Part shown: piece after piece, positions 8,599 through 17,367 of the stretch
Layout of the letters: every line of letters starts with the position of its first letter
How positions within the stretch are numbered: the stretch's first letter is position 1
DNA from: CAZCDS01 sp964497585
Lineage (GTDB): Bacteria > Desulfobacterota > Desulfomonilia > Desulfomonilales > Desulfomonilaceae
NCBI GenBank assembly: GCA_964497585.1
Contig: CAZCDS010000015.1
Location: 51,155-115,154 of the forward strand
Length of the DNA stretch: 64,000 nucleotides
Direction of reading: 5' to 3'
The notes under the pieces: model-generated
Told to the model about the DNA's origin: nothing
The model's database searches: none
The model's input: only the letters and a program-made list of their open reading frames with translations
Translations under genes and position numbers: made by a program

Positions 8599-11500
8599 TC
8601 ACAGCCTCGCCAAAACCTCCTGCGCCTTGCCCAGCCAATAATCCATGCCCATCTCCTGGAACATGGACTCGGCCTTTTGCAGGTTTGCAAGAGACTCCTC
8701 TCGTCGACCTGACTCGGAATAGACTTCGCCAAGCCACAGATAGCCTGTGGAATACATCGGGGCTATGCCCAATTCTTTAAGCAGCCCGATCCCCTTCAGG
8801 ACGTGCTCTTCCGCTGCCTCGATGTGCTTCGGGTCCGTCCTGGCGCGTACCCTCCCGAGCAAAACCCGCGAAGCCCCTTCTACAACTTTTTCATTGTTTT
8901 CCAGCGAGAAGTTCAGCGCCAGGTCGGCATGTGTCTTCGCCTTCTCCATATCGCCATGCTCGAAATGGGCAAGGCCTGACAACCAATGAGTCATGGATCG
9001 CCAAAAGGACATCCCAAGATCGGTGTGCATTTTGAGACCCTTCTCGGTTAGATCAACCGCAGTCTTGGTGTGTCCCATCAAGCATTGCGCGTATCCCAAC
9101 CAAGCCCATGCTTGACCCAGGAAGAGCAGAGTCTGCGATTCCTCCAAGTGTCTGACCGCCTTCCGCAGATGGTCTGCTGCCCTCTGGCCGTCCCCCTTCA
9201 TTGCAAGGAAAGCGCCATAAATGTATTCTACCATCCCCGCGGTACCCCGATGATCGATTTCGAGAGCAAATGATATGGCTTTCTCAAACAATTTTTCGCC
9301 CTGGCCGAAATCGCCACACATCCCCGCACTTATGCCCCAGTCAGCGAGAATGTGGGCATATACGTTAAAAGGCTTACCGAAGAATTCGGCTTGGGTTTGC
9401 CGACGTTCAATTAATCTGATGATCGTGGGAGCAATATAATTGATTCTCTGATAATCTCCCGATAGGATACAGAGCGAGCACAGATCCCACCCGATTGGAA
9501 CTATAAGTTCGGCCTCGTGTGTTGCTTCTGGGTGTTCCATACAACTTCCTACATATTTCCACCCAAGCTCCGGATCCCCTTCTTTCAAAATATAGTAGAG
9601 CCCCAAGGCACTACGTACACGCAGCTTTTGCTTGTCATCTCCGACTTCCTCGGCCAGAGCTTCAGCTTTCTGAAGCAGAGAGAGATAGCCGCGCTCTGAG
9701 AAACCTGTCCTTCCTGCGGGCACTCGCATTGACAGTACAAGCTCTATCTGCTCTCTCTTGGTCTCATCGGTTTGGGTCAACCGGGAGAGGACCTCGATCG
9801 CTTCCTTGTAGAACCTAACGCCTTCAAACAGGGCGTCATTTCGAACGGCTTTTTCCGCCGACTCCTTGAGGTACCGGCATGCTTTTTCTGGATTCCCACT
9901 CTTGGAGTAGTGATACGCCAGCACCTCGTAAAACTCTTCCAGCCGATCTGGGTAGAGTGATTCGATGGCTCGGCCAATTCTTGCGTGGATCTCTTTTCGT
10001 CTCTTGAGGAGCAGGCTGTTGTACGCGACCTCCTGGGTGAGCGCGTGCCTGAAAATGTACTCCAGCTCTGGGAAAAGGCTCTTCTCGTAGATGAACTCCA
10101 GACCCTGCAGGTTCAAGAGATTGGATTTCAGATCCTCCTTCATCTCGGTGATGGCCTGAAGGATTCGAAAGGCAAATTCTTTGCCGATCACGGAAGCGAC
10201 CTGCATGATCCGCTTGAGGTTCTCTTCCAGCCGGTCCATCCGGGCCGCGATGATCCCCTGGATGGTATCCGGCACCGCGATCTCGGAGGGTGTGGCAGCG
10301 AGCACGTACCGATCACCCTTCCTTACGATGGAACCATTCTCCAGCAACGTGTGGGTCAACTCCTCCATAAAGAGCGGGTTGCCTGACGTCCTGCTCAGGA
10401 TCAGCTCCCTGAGTTCCGGCGCAACGTCTCCTCCTTCGAGGATTGCCCGGACAAGCTCTGCGCTCGTCACGGTTGAGAGCTGCCCAACGCCTATCTGGGC
10501 GTAATAGGATTTGCTTCCCCACTGGTGCGTGTACTCCGGACGGTACAGGAGAATCAGGAGAATATGGGCACCCGGCAGCCAACCGATCATGTAGTCGAGA
10601 AATTCTTCCGTGGTGCGGTCGATCCAATGGAGGTCCTCCACCGCGAGGACAATGGGCCTCACCAGGCTCCCCCGGATGAGGATGTCCCGCAGGGCCTCAA
10701 AGGTCTTTTCCCGCTTCTCTTTGGGTTCCAGTTTGGCGAACTCCTCATCGTCGACCCTGACGGAGAAGAGTTCCTGGAGCGGTGGCAAGCATCTTGTCAG
10801 GTTCGCATCGATGCCGACGATCCGCTCAATCATCTTCTCTTTGATGACCCGCTCTTTCTCTCCCTCCTTTATCCCCAGATAGGTCCTGAGCGCGTCCAGT
10901 ATCGGTAGGTACGGTATGGAATTTCCGTAGTGGAGACACCGCCCTTCAAGATAGACATGCTCATCGTCGGGAATGCTCTTCCTGAATTCGAGGACCAATC
11001 TCGATTTGCCCACTCCCGCTTCGCCCACAACCCCGATTACTTGGCCTTGACCTGATCGAGCTTTGTCAAAAGCTTCCTTCAGGGTCTCAAATTCACGCCT
11101 TCGGCCGACAAATCTCGTGAGGCCCCTGGCTATTGACGCGTCTATCCGCGTTTGAGCCTCGCTCGGTTTTACGAGCCGGTACACTTCCACCGGTTCCGCC
11201 TTACCCTTTACCTGCATCGTACCCTGGGACGCGAAGTCAAAAAATCTCCCGGCCACTTTGTACGTGTGCTCGGATGCGAGTACACAACCGGGTTCCGCGG
11301 CGCTCTCCATGCGGGCTGCGAGATTCGCGGTGTCGCCCTGCGCGGTATAATCCATGCGGAGATCATCGCCGATCGCACCCACCACGACCGGACCGGAGTT
11401 CAATCCGATGCGCATGGTGAAGTCAACATCGTGCTCCCTTTTGAGCCGCTCCGCGTACGGGCGGAGGGACTCCTGGATAGCCAGAGAGGCATAGCACGCG

Positions 11501-11970
11501 CGCTGAGCATGATCCTCGTGCGCGATAGGCGCGCCGAAGAGGGCCATAACGCCATCACCTCTGAACTGGTTGATGGAGCCTTCATACCGGTGGATCTCAT
11601 CCATGAGGATACGAAAGCACCCGTCCATGATCTCGTGGACATCCTCAGGATCAAGGTTTTCGAACATGGCGGTGGAATTGGCGACATCAGCAAAGAGGAT
11701 CGTGACGAGCTTGCGTTCGCCCTCAATGGACGTGCGGTTGGAGAGAATCTTTTCCGCCAGATGCTTTGGCGTGTACGATTGGGGTTCGTCGTAGTCGATG
11801 GGAGCTGATTCTTTGGGCTTGCGGAGATCGTGGCCGCATTCCCCACAGAATCTCTTGCCGAGGGAGATCACGGCTCTGCATTGTGGGCATCGTATCTCCA
11901 TCTTAGCCCCGCACTCCTCGCAGAACTTCACGCCCTTTCGATTATCGGCATGACAATGCGGACATTGCAT
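8599..11970 (-). CDS. Zinc-ribbon / class III nucleotide cyclase / STAND ATPase / TPR protein (cyclase 2)
   Basis: 1123 residues, same architecture as cyclase 1. Through zinc ribbons, cyclase and ATPase (roughly the first 680 residues) the two proteins are nearly identical over long stretches. The TPR region then diverges strongly, and the two reconverge in the last residues (KAESMxQEM.MDYWLGK). Catalytic residues are intact: FADVANST, FRGDGVMA, GDTANLAARME, GEAGVGKS, AVEDLHWID. The start is set by MQCPHCHADN with AGGAG upstream. It looks like a recent duplicate of cyclase 1 whose presumed sensing tail has been replaced or has evolved fast. Confidence 0.93.
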   Translation of the reverse strand: MQCPHCHADNRKGVKFCEECGAKMEIRCPQCRAVISLGKRFCGECGHDLRKPKESAPIDYDEPQSYTPKHLAEKILSNRTSIEGERKLVTILFADVANSTAMFENLDPEDVHEIMDGCFRILMDEIHRYEGSINQFRGDGVMALFGAPIAHEDHAQRACYASLAIQESLRPYAERLKREHDVDFTMRIGLNSGPVVVGAIGDDLRMDYTAQGDTANLAARMESAAEPGCVLASEHTYKVAGRFFDFASQGTMQVKGKAEPVEVYRLVKPSEAQTRIDASIARGLTRFVGRRREFETLKEAFDKARSGQGQVIGVVGEAGVGKSRLVLEFRKSIPDDEHVYLEGRCLHYGNSIPYLPILDALRTYLGIKEGEKERVIKEKMIERIVGIDANLTRCLPPLQELFSVRVDDEEFAKLEPKEKREKTFEALRDILIRGSLVRPIVLAVEDLHWIDRTTEEFLDYMIGWLPGAHILLILLYRPEYTHQWGSKSYYAQIGVGQLSTVTSAELVRAILEGGDVAPELRELILSRTSGNPLFMEELTHTLLENGSIVRKGDRYVLAATPSEIAVPDTIQGIIAARMDRLEENLKRIMQVASVIGKEFAFRILQAITEMKEDLKSNLLNLQGLEFIYEKSLFPELEYIFRHALTQEVAYNSLLLKRRKEIHARIGRAIESLYPDRLEEFYEVLAYHYSKSGNPEKACRYLKESAEKAVRNDALFEGVRFYKEAIEVLSRLTQTDETKREQIELVLSMRVPAGRTGFSERGYLSLLQKAEALAEEVGDDKQKLRVRSALGLYYILKEGDPELGWKYVGSCMEHPEATHEAELIVPIGWDLCSLCILSGDYQRINYIAPTIIRLIERRQTQAEFFGKPFNVYAHILADWGISAGMCGDFGQGEKLFEKAISFALEIDHRGTAGMVEYIYGAFLAMKGDGQRAADHLRKAVRHLEESQTLLFLGQAWAWLGYAQCLMGHTKTAVDLTEKGLKMHTDLGMSFWRSMTHWLSGLAHFEHGDMEKAKTHADLALNFSLENNEKVVEGASRVLLGRVRARTDPKHIEAAEEHVLKGIGLLKELGIAPMYSTGYLWLGEVYSESGRREESLANLQKAESMFQEMGMDYWLGKAQEVLARL

Positions 11971-12086
11971 AGCTCACTCCTTGTGATGGCCCAACCCCTT
12001 GTGCCCCCGCCCCAAGAAGGAGTGGGAGCACTGAAGAAAAACGTGCATCTGACACAATCCCGCCAACGGTACTCCGAAATGCGCAA

Positions 12087-13640
12087 CTAGGCACTAGGGT
12101 AACCGGACTTGAAGGCAAATCCGGTGGGCTTCTTTTGTCGGATGATCTGCTTCTCTGCCGGTTTATGCTGCTTGGTAAACCACTTCCTGACATGATAGCC
12201 GAAAATCGCGTTCGAGACTGCTTCGCCAAATTCTCTCCGATGGAATATGAACGCCGTTATGAGAAGCTTCCAGAAGTATAGCTTGCTCTTTCCTGCGTCG
12301 AGAATGCCCAGGTGGAGAATGGCCTTCAAGAATGCCTTATTATCACCGGTCTCTGCGCGTCTGTGCCGAACCCGTTTATAGACCTTGAGGAACTCCATAA
12401 CGCGGTCGTAATAGTTCTTCGGTGAGTAGAGGTAACTCAGGACTGCCCGGTACCCATCTCTGATGGTTTGAGCGTCCATCTTCGGTATGAAATTGAGTGA
12501 CCCGTCGCAGTTGTCGCCGCTGCAATTGTCGAGAATGCGGCCCTCTCCTTTGAGACGCTCATAGAGCCTGGTCCCCGGTATGGCGTTGAGGAGGCTGATC
12601 GTGGCTTTGACCACACCGCTGATCTGAATGAACTTGATTTGGCGCTCGAATATGTCCGGAGGATCGTTGTCGAACCCGATGATGAACCCACCCATCACCT
12701 CGATGCCGTGCCGATGGAGGGTCTTGACCGCTTTGACAAGGTCCAAAGAACGGTTCTGGTGCTTCCCGCACTCGATCAGAGATTCTTCTGCAGGTGTTTC
12801 CAATCCGACAAAGACCATATTAAACCCAGCCAATGTCATCAGGGTGATCAGTTCCTTGTCCTGGGCCAAGTTGACCGACGCCTGGGTATAGATCACGAAA
12901 GGATACCGATGCGCTTTTTGCCAGTCGATCAGATCTGCGAGGAAGGACTTCACTTTGGCTTTGCTACCTATGAAGTTGTCGTCAACGATAAAGACACTGC
13001 TTCGCCAGCCCAGCTGGTAAAGGATCTCGATTTCTCGGATCATCTGCTCGTTGGATTTGACACGCGGCCTCCGGCCGTTGAGCTTGACAATGTCACAGAA
13101 TTCGCAGTCGAAGGGGCAACCTCTGGAATACTGGACCGACATGGCTGCGTACAGGTCCATCTTGATTAAGTCCCAACGGGGAAGGGGTGTCTTTGTGATG
13201 TCGGGCCTCCGGTCCGACGTGTAGACGCTCTTGGGCTCCCCAACCCTAAGGTCTTTCAAGAACAGCGGAAGGGTGACCTCCGCTTCACCGAGCACGAGGT
13301 GGTCTATTTCGGTAAACTCCTCCAGATTACTCGGAAAAAGCGGCCCACCCGCCACAACCCGTTTCCCCATTGCCTTGCAACGTGACGCAGCATGCCGAAA
13401 TGCACCCTTCTGGATCACCATAGACCCAATAAACACGATGTCCGCCCATTGGATGGCTTCATCCGTTAGTGCTTCGACGTTCATATCGACGAGGCGCAGT
13501 GTCCAATGCCGGGGCAAAATAGCTGCCACCGTCAGAAGACCGAGCGGAACATGCGCGGCCCTTTTGGCCATAAACCTCAGAATGTGGGTGAAGCTAAGAA
13601 ACGTCTCAGGAATTGAGGGATAAATCAACAGCGAGTTCAT
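12087..13640 (-). CDS. B12-binding-domain radical SAM protein (DUF4070 / HpnP-like group)
   Basis: 517 residues from the ATG at 13640, which follows a GGGAGGGC ribosome-binding site. The N-terminal ~150 residues look like a cobalamin-binding Rossmann domain (MNSLLIYPSIPETF, VVAGGPLFPSN, DHLVLGEAE). The radical SAM core has CPFDCEFC, a CxxxCxxC cluster motif, followed by VDDNFIG. The C-terminal region resembles the DUF4070 extension of HpnP-like methylases. Such enzymes usually methylate unactivated carbons; hopanoid or other lipid substrates are possible but unproven, and no hopanoid gene is nearby. It sits alone inside the cyclase cluster. Confidence 0.85.
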   Translation of the reverse strand: MNSLLIYPSIPETFLSFTHILRFMAKRAAHVPLGLLTVAAILPRHWTLRLVDMNVEALTDEAIQWADIVFIGSMVIQKGAFRHAASRCKAMGKRVVAGGPLFPSNLEEFTEIDHLVLGEAEVTLPLFLKDLRVGEPKSVYTSDRRPDITKTPLPRWDLIKMDLYAAMSVQYSRGCPFDCEFCDIVKLNGRRPRVKSNEQMIREIEILYQLGWRSSVFIVDDNFIGSKAKVKSFLADLIDWQKAHRYPFVIYTQASVNLAQDKELITLMTLAGFNMVFVGLETPAEESLIECGKHQNRSLDLVKAVKTLHRHGIEVMGGFIIGFDNDPPDIFERQIKFIQISGVVKATISLLNAIPGTRLYERLKGEGRILDNCSGDNCDGSLNFIPKMDAQTIRDGYRAVLSYLYSPKNYYDRVMEFLKVYKRVRHRRAETGDNKAFLKAILHLGILDAGKSKLYFWKLLITAFIFHRREFGEAVSNAIFGYHVRKWFTKQHKPAEKQIIRQKKPTGFAFKSGYPSA

Positions 13641-13987
13641 AGACGCCCTCCCTCTGGCACGCGACACTCTCACACGGCTCTCACGCGATAGGTATCGCGG
13701 AAATCTCCGTCATGTGAGTCCTGATGTCGGCGTCAGTATCGCCCCGTACGAGACAAACATGAGAAGGTAAATGCTGACCGAAATCATACTTGGCATCCAT
13801 AGCCTTCCTGTAGGGGTCTTACCTGGAATCGGCAAGATCGTCTGGCATTGTGGAGATGGTTAAGCGTGGAACGCCTGGGAATTCCCTGAAGCACTCGGCC
13901 GACGAGGCTGCGTTCGAGCGCATTTCGGGCATTCCATCTGCTGTCCTCCTTTGCCCTATGGAAAAGCATGATGGCATACCTGAGCAC
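13641..13987. other. Intergenic region, nothing recognised
   Basis: About 350 bp between the stop of cyclase 3 and the start of the radical SAM gene. It holds the radical SAM ribosome-binding site and presumably its promoter. No credible gene, terminator hairpin or repeat was seen. Confidence 0.5.
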
Positions 13988-16900
13988 CTATACCAGCGAG
14001 TCCAGCTCTTCCCTTGCCTGCTGCAGGAAGGTCTCAGCCTCGCAGAGCTCGAAGTATTCGATTGCCTTGGATACGCATTCTCTTGCCTTGTCCTTTCGCT
14101 TCTTGGCTTTATGGAGCTTGCCAAGATCAAGCCAGGCCTGGCCCGCAATCCCTTTGGCTCCTATCTCTTCGGCGACTTCGATGGCTTTGTTGAAATGACG
14201 TTCCGCTTTCTTGGCGGCAAATGGGACGTTCCTGACGAGGAATCCGATGTTCTTGAGAATTACTGACAGGCTGAGATCCCCTTCACCCTGGACGATTTTC
14301 GAGTAAATGTTGCCCACGATATGCTCAAGCGTGGCATGGAAGCACCTTCTCTCGTTTTCCTGACAACGGGCGCTCAGCTCGTCCAAGTCTTTCATCCCCT
14401 GCCCCATCTCGCCGTTGGCGACCGATATGACGGCAAGAACTGTCCGCGCGATTGTTCCGGTGTACCCACTTCCGAACCGGTGGCTATCCTCCAGAACGAC
14501 TTCGGCAGTGACCTCGGCCTGCTCGAGCCGTCCGCTCAGGAGATATAGAACGCATACCAGGGCCTGGGGAAAGTGAGAGTACAGAGGATCTTGCGCAGTC
14601 TCCATTGCCTTCTCACATTCCTTGATCGCAGACGACAAGTCCCCACTCACCATGTGGCCGTACACACACCCGCCATGACCGAGCACAATGCATCGGACAT
14701 TCGAGCGGGCGTGGCCGAACTCCAGAAGGGCCTTTCCTGCTTCAAGGGCCGCCTTGGCATCTCCACGAAGCCAGTGAGCGTGCGCAATGCCGAAAAGGGA
14801 TTTGAAATACATGAACGGGTCCGAAGCCAGTGTCGCGGAAATCTCCTGGGCTTTGGCTCCATGAGCGATTGCTTCGTCGAGCATTCCCATTTCCGCACAG
14901 ATGAACGGCAACCAGGTGCAGGCGTAACCCATGACACGGGGGTCTGGCAGTTCTCCCAGTTCCAGGGCTTTGCACTGACATTCATAGGACTCCCGGAACT
15001 TCTCTTTCCACCAGAGGGCCCAGCCAAGCCACGAGTAGAATATCCCCAGTCTCACCTTGTCATTCAGGGAAATCGCGATATCCTCGTGTGCCGTCAACAG
15101 ATCGCCTTGGCCGTTGAAGTCTCCCCTGTAGTAGAAGACATAAGACCAATCAAGGAGGAGGTCTATCAGCAGCGCCTTTTCGTCCAACGTCTTGTCAGGT
15201 TTCTCCGCGAGAATCTCAAAGGCCTCCTGGTAGCATCGGTGGGATTCCTGCACCGCGTATCTTCTCAGACTCTTCTCACCGGATTTCATGAGATAATCGA
15301 CGGCCTTGAGCAGCGATCGGCCCTGTTTGAAATGGAAGGCCAGTGTCTCATAGAACTCCGCGAGCCTGTCGCGGAAGAGCTTTTCGATGACGAGCCCGAT
15401 CCGTTCGTGGATCTCCTGACGCTCTTTCTTGAGAAGGCCGTTGTACACAACTTCCTGGGTGAGGGCATGTTTGAAGATGTACTCCAGGTCGGGTTGAAGA
15501 GATCGAACTCTCACAAGATCCAACATCTCCAAGCCTCGGAGAGACTGTTCCAGTGAATCTTGCAGTGCCGTGATTTTTTTGAGAATCTCATAGAGGAAGG
15601 CCCTTCCAATGACCGACGCCTCCTGGAGAACGCGCTTCATCTCCTTTTCAAGCCGGTCGAGTCGTGCCGAGATCACACCCTGGACCGTCTGCGGCATATC
15701 CGCCTCACTGATCGATCTCGTGAGTATCCATGAACCATTGTTACGGGCAAGTGTGCCCGTTTCCACGAGGGAGTTGATCGCCTCCTCCACGTAGAAGGGA
15801 TTTCCCTCGACCCTCTTCTGCATGAACTTGCGTAGATCCGGGGGAATCCCGTCCGTCTGCAACAGGGATTCCACCATGTCCAACGTGTCCGACGGTGAAA
15901 GATCCTGGAGCCGAATCTCTTCGTACAGGTTGCCGAGAGCGTTCAATTGATGCGCGGAAAAGAGGCTGAAGGGAAGCCTGTGTACGAAAATAAAGAGCGC
16001 GGCATAGTGGGGGTCCGAGACAAGAAACCGGAGCAGATCCAACGTGGAGGGATCGGACCAATGGATGTCTTCGAAGCAGAAGATCGTAGGTGCATACTGC
16101 GTGAGCGCCCCAACGAGCGCCTTGATTCCCTCGAACAAGCGGGATTTCCAGAACTCGGGGCTCACCTCTTCAATCTCAGGATAGCTCAGTGAATAGAGAG
16201 TTCCGACATAGGGTGCAACTTCTTCCCTTGTCCCGAGCAGACGCTCCACACCTGACTCGATCTTCTCCTTGATTTTCTCCGGCGGATCACCTTCCTCGAT
16301 GCGCCAGGCCCGATTCAGGAGGTCCATGAGCGGGAAATAGGGGATATTCTGTGAGTACGGATAGGAATGGCCCTCACGCCACCGGATCTTACCCAGGTCG
16401 AGAGAGGCCTTGAATTCTTCCACGAGTCGGCTCTTGCCCGTGCCCGCGTCTCCGAAAATGATAAGTACAGAGCCTTTGCCCTCCTTGAGGCGTTCAACCG
16501 CTTCCTGAAGTTGAGCCAGTTCTGCCTTTCTCCCAATGAGATCAGCTCTGAGACCGGACGGCCGATGGACCTTGGTAGGTTCCCCTTTGACTGAGAGCAC
16601 CTTGCGGATCGAGATTGGCTCGGCCTTGCCTTTCACTTTCGTGGGCTTAAGAGTTTCGAAGGTGAAATGTCCCTCGGCCATCCGATAGGTCTCCGGGCCC
16701 ACGAAGATCTCACAGGCTTTGGCAAGGTCGCTCAACCTTGCCGCGACATTGATTGCGTCACTTGTTACGCTGTGCGTTCCCTTTTCCGGGTCTACGTCGG
16801 CGGTGACCGCGAGGCCGGTGTTGATTCCACTGTGCATGGACAAAGGAGCACCCACCCTGGCTTCGTACTCGGGGCTCATCCCTTCCACGAGCGCGTGAAT

Positions 16901-17332
16901 CTCCCGGGCTGCGCGAATGGCCCGTATTGGGTCATCTTCGTGGGAAGCGGGAACTCCGAACAGGGCTAACACCCCGTCACCCGCAAATCGCTCAATGAAC
17001 CCGTCATACTCCCCCACAACCATCCTGACGCCATCGAAGATGCGGCCGGTGATCTCTTTCACCTCCTCCGGATCGAGCCGCTCGGTCATGGCTGTGTACC
17101 CAGACAGATCAGAGAAGAGTGCAGTGACCTGCTTGCGCTCGGCATCGTGGGGGGGCTCTGTGGCTGCAACTGGCTCAGCAGCAGTTAGGCTCTGCCCACA
17201 GTCCCCACAGAACTCATCCTCAGGTAAGGCTTCGGAGCCGCAATTCGGGCAAATGAGAAAGAGCGCTCCCCCACATTTGCGGCAAAACCTCTTGGTCTCA
17301 GGGTTTTCGGTTTGACACTTCGGACATTCCAT
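13988..17332 (-). CDS. Zinc-ribbon / class III nucleotide cyclase / STAND ATPase / TPR protein (cyclase 3)
   Basis: 1114 residues from MECPKCQTEN (ATG at 17332 after a GGGGGGAG RBS). Two zinc ribbons are followed by a cyclase of a different subfamily from cyclases 1 and 2: metal aspartates in LFSDLSGYT and FAGDGVLALFG, and a TADVDPEKGTHSVTSDAINVAARL segment carrying the Asn and Arg. The ATPase has GDAGTGKS and CFEDIHWSD. The TPR tail fills the last ~450 residues. It follows cyclase 4 by 35 bp on the same strand, so the two are probably one transcript. It is closest in sequence to cyclase 5. Nucleotide specificity is not certain, because the residues around the base pocket differ. Confidence 0.92.
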   Translation of the reverse strand: MECPKCQTENPETKRFCRKCGGALFLICPNCGSEALPEDEFCGDCGQSLTAAEPVAATEPPHDAERKQVTALFSDLSGYTAMTERLDPEEVKEITGRIFDGVRMVVGEYDGFIERFAGDGVLALFGVPASHEDDPIRAIRAAREIHALVEGMSPEYEARVGAPLSMHSGINTGLAVTADVDPEKGTHSVTSDAINVAARLSDLAKACEIFVGPETYRMAEGHFTFETLKPTKVKGKAEPISIRKVLSVKGEPTKVHRPSGLRADLIGRKAELAQLQEAVERLKEGKGSVLIIFGDAGTGKSRLVEEFKASLDLGKIRWREGHSYPYSQNIPYFPLMDLLNRAWRIEEGDPPEKIKEKIESGVERLLGTREEVAPYVGTLYSLSYPEIEEVSPEFWKSRLFEGIKALVGALTQYAPTIFCFEDIHWSDPSTLDLLRFLVSDPHYAALFIFVHRLPFSLFSAHQLNALGNLYEEIRLQDLSPSDTLDMVESLLQTDGIPPDLRKFMQKRVEGNPFYVEEAINSLVETGTLARNNGSWILTRSISEADMPQTVQGVISARLDRLEKEMKRVLQEASVIGRAFLYEILKKITALQDSLEQSLRGLEMLDLVRVRSLQPDLEYIFKHALTQEVVYNGLLKKERQEIHERIGLVIEKLFRDRLAEFYETLAFHFKQGRSLLKAVDYLMKSGEKSLRRYAVQESHRCYQEAFEILAEKPDKTLDEKALLIDLLLDWSYVFYYRGDFNGQGDLLTAHEDIAISLNDKVRLGIFYSWLGWALWWKEKFRESYECQCKALELGELPDPRVMGYACTWLPFICAEMGMLDEAIAHGAKAQEISATLASDPFMYFKSLFGIAHAHWLRGDAKAALEAGKALLEFGHARSNVRCIVLGHGGCVYGHMVSGDLSSAIKECEKAMETAQDPLYSHFPQALVCVLYLLSGRLEQAEVTAEVVLEDSHRFGSGYTGTIARTVLAVISVANGEMGQGMKDLDELSARCQENERRCFHATLEHIVGNIYSKIVQGEGDLSLSVILKNIGFLVRNVPFAAKKAERHFNKAIEVAEEIGAKGIAGQAWLDLGKLHKAKKRKDKARECVSKAIEYFELCEAETFLQQAREELDSLV

Positions 17333-17367
17333 AGCTCCCCCCTTTGAAGGAACGGCGGCGCCCTGTT

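Noticed and set aside
14573..15556. 327-codon open frame on the + strand
   Set aside because: Antisense shadow of cyclase 3; low-complexity, Arg/His-rich translation.
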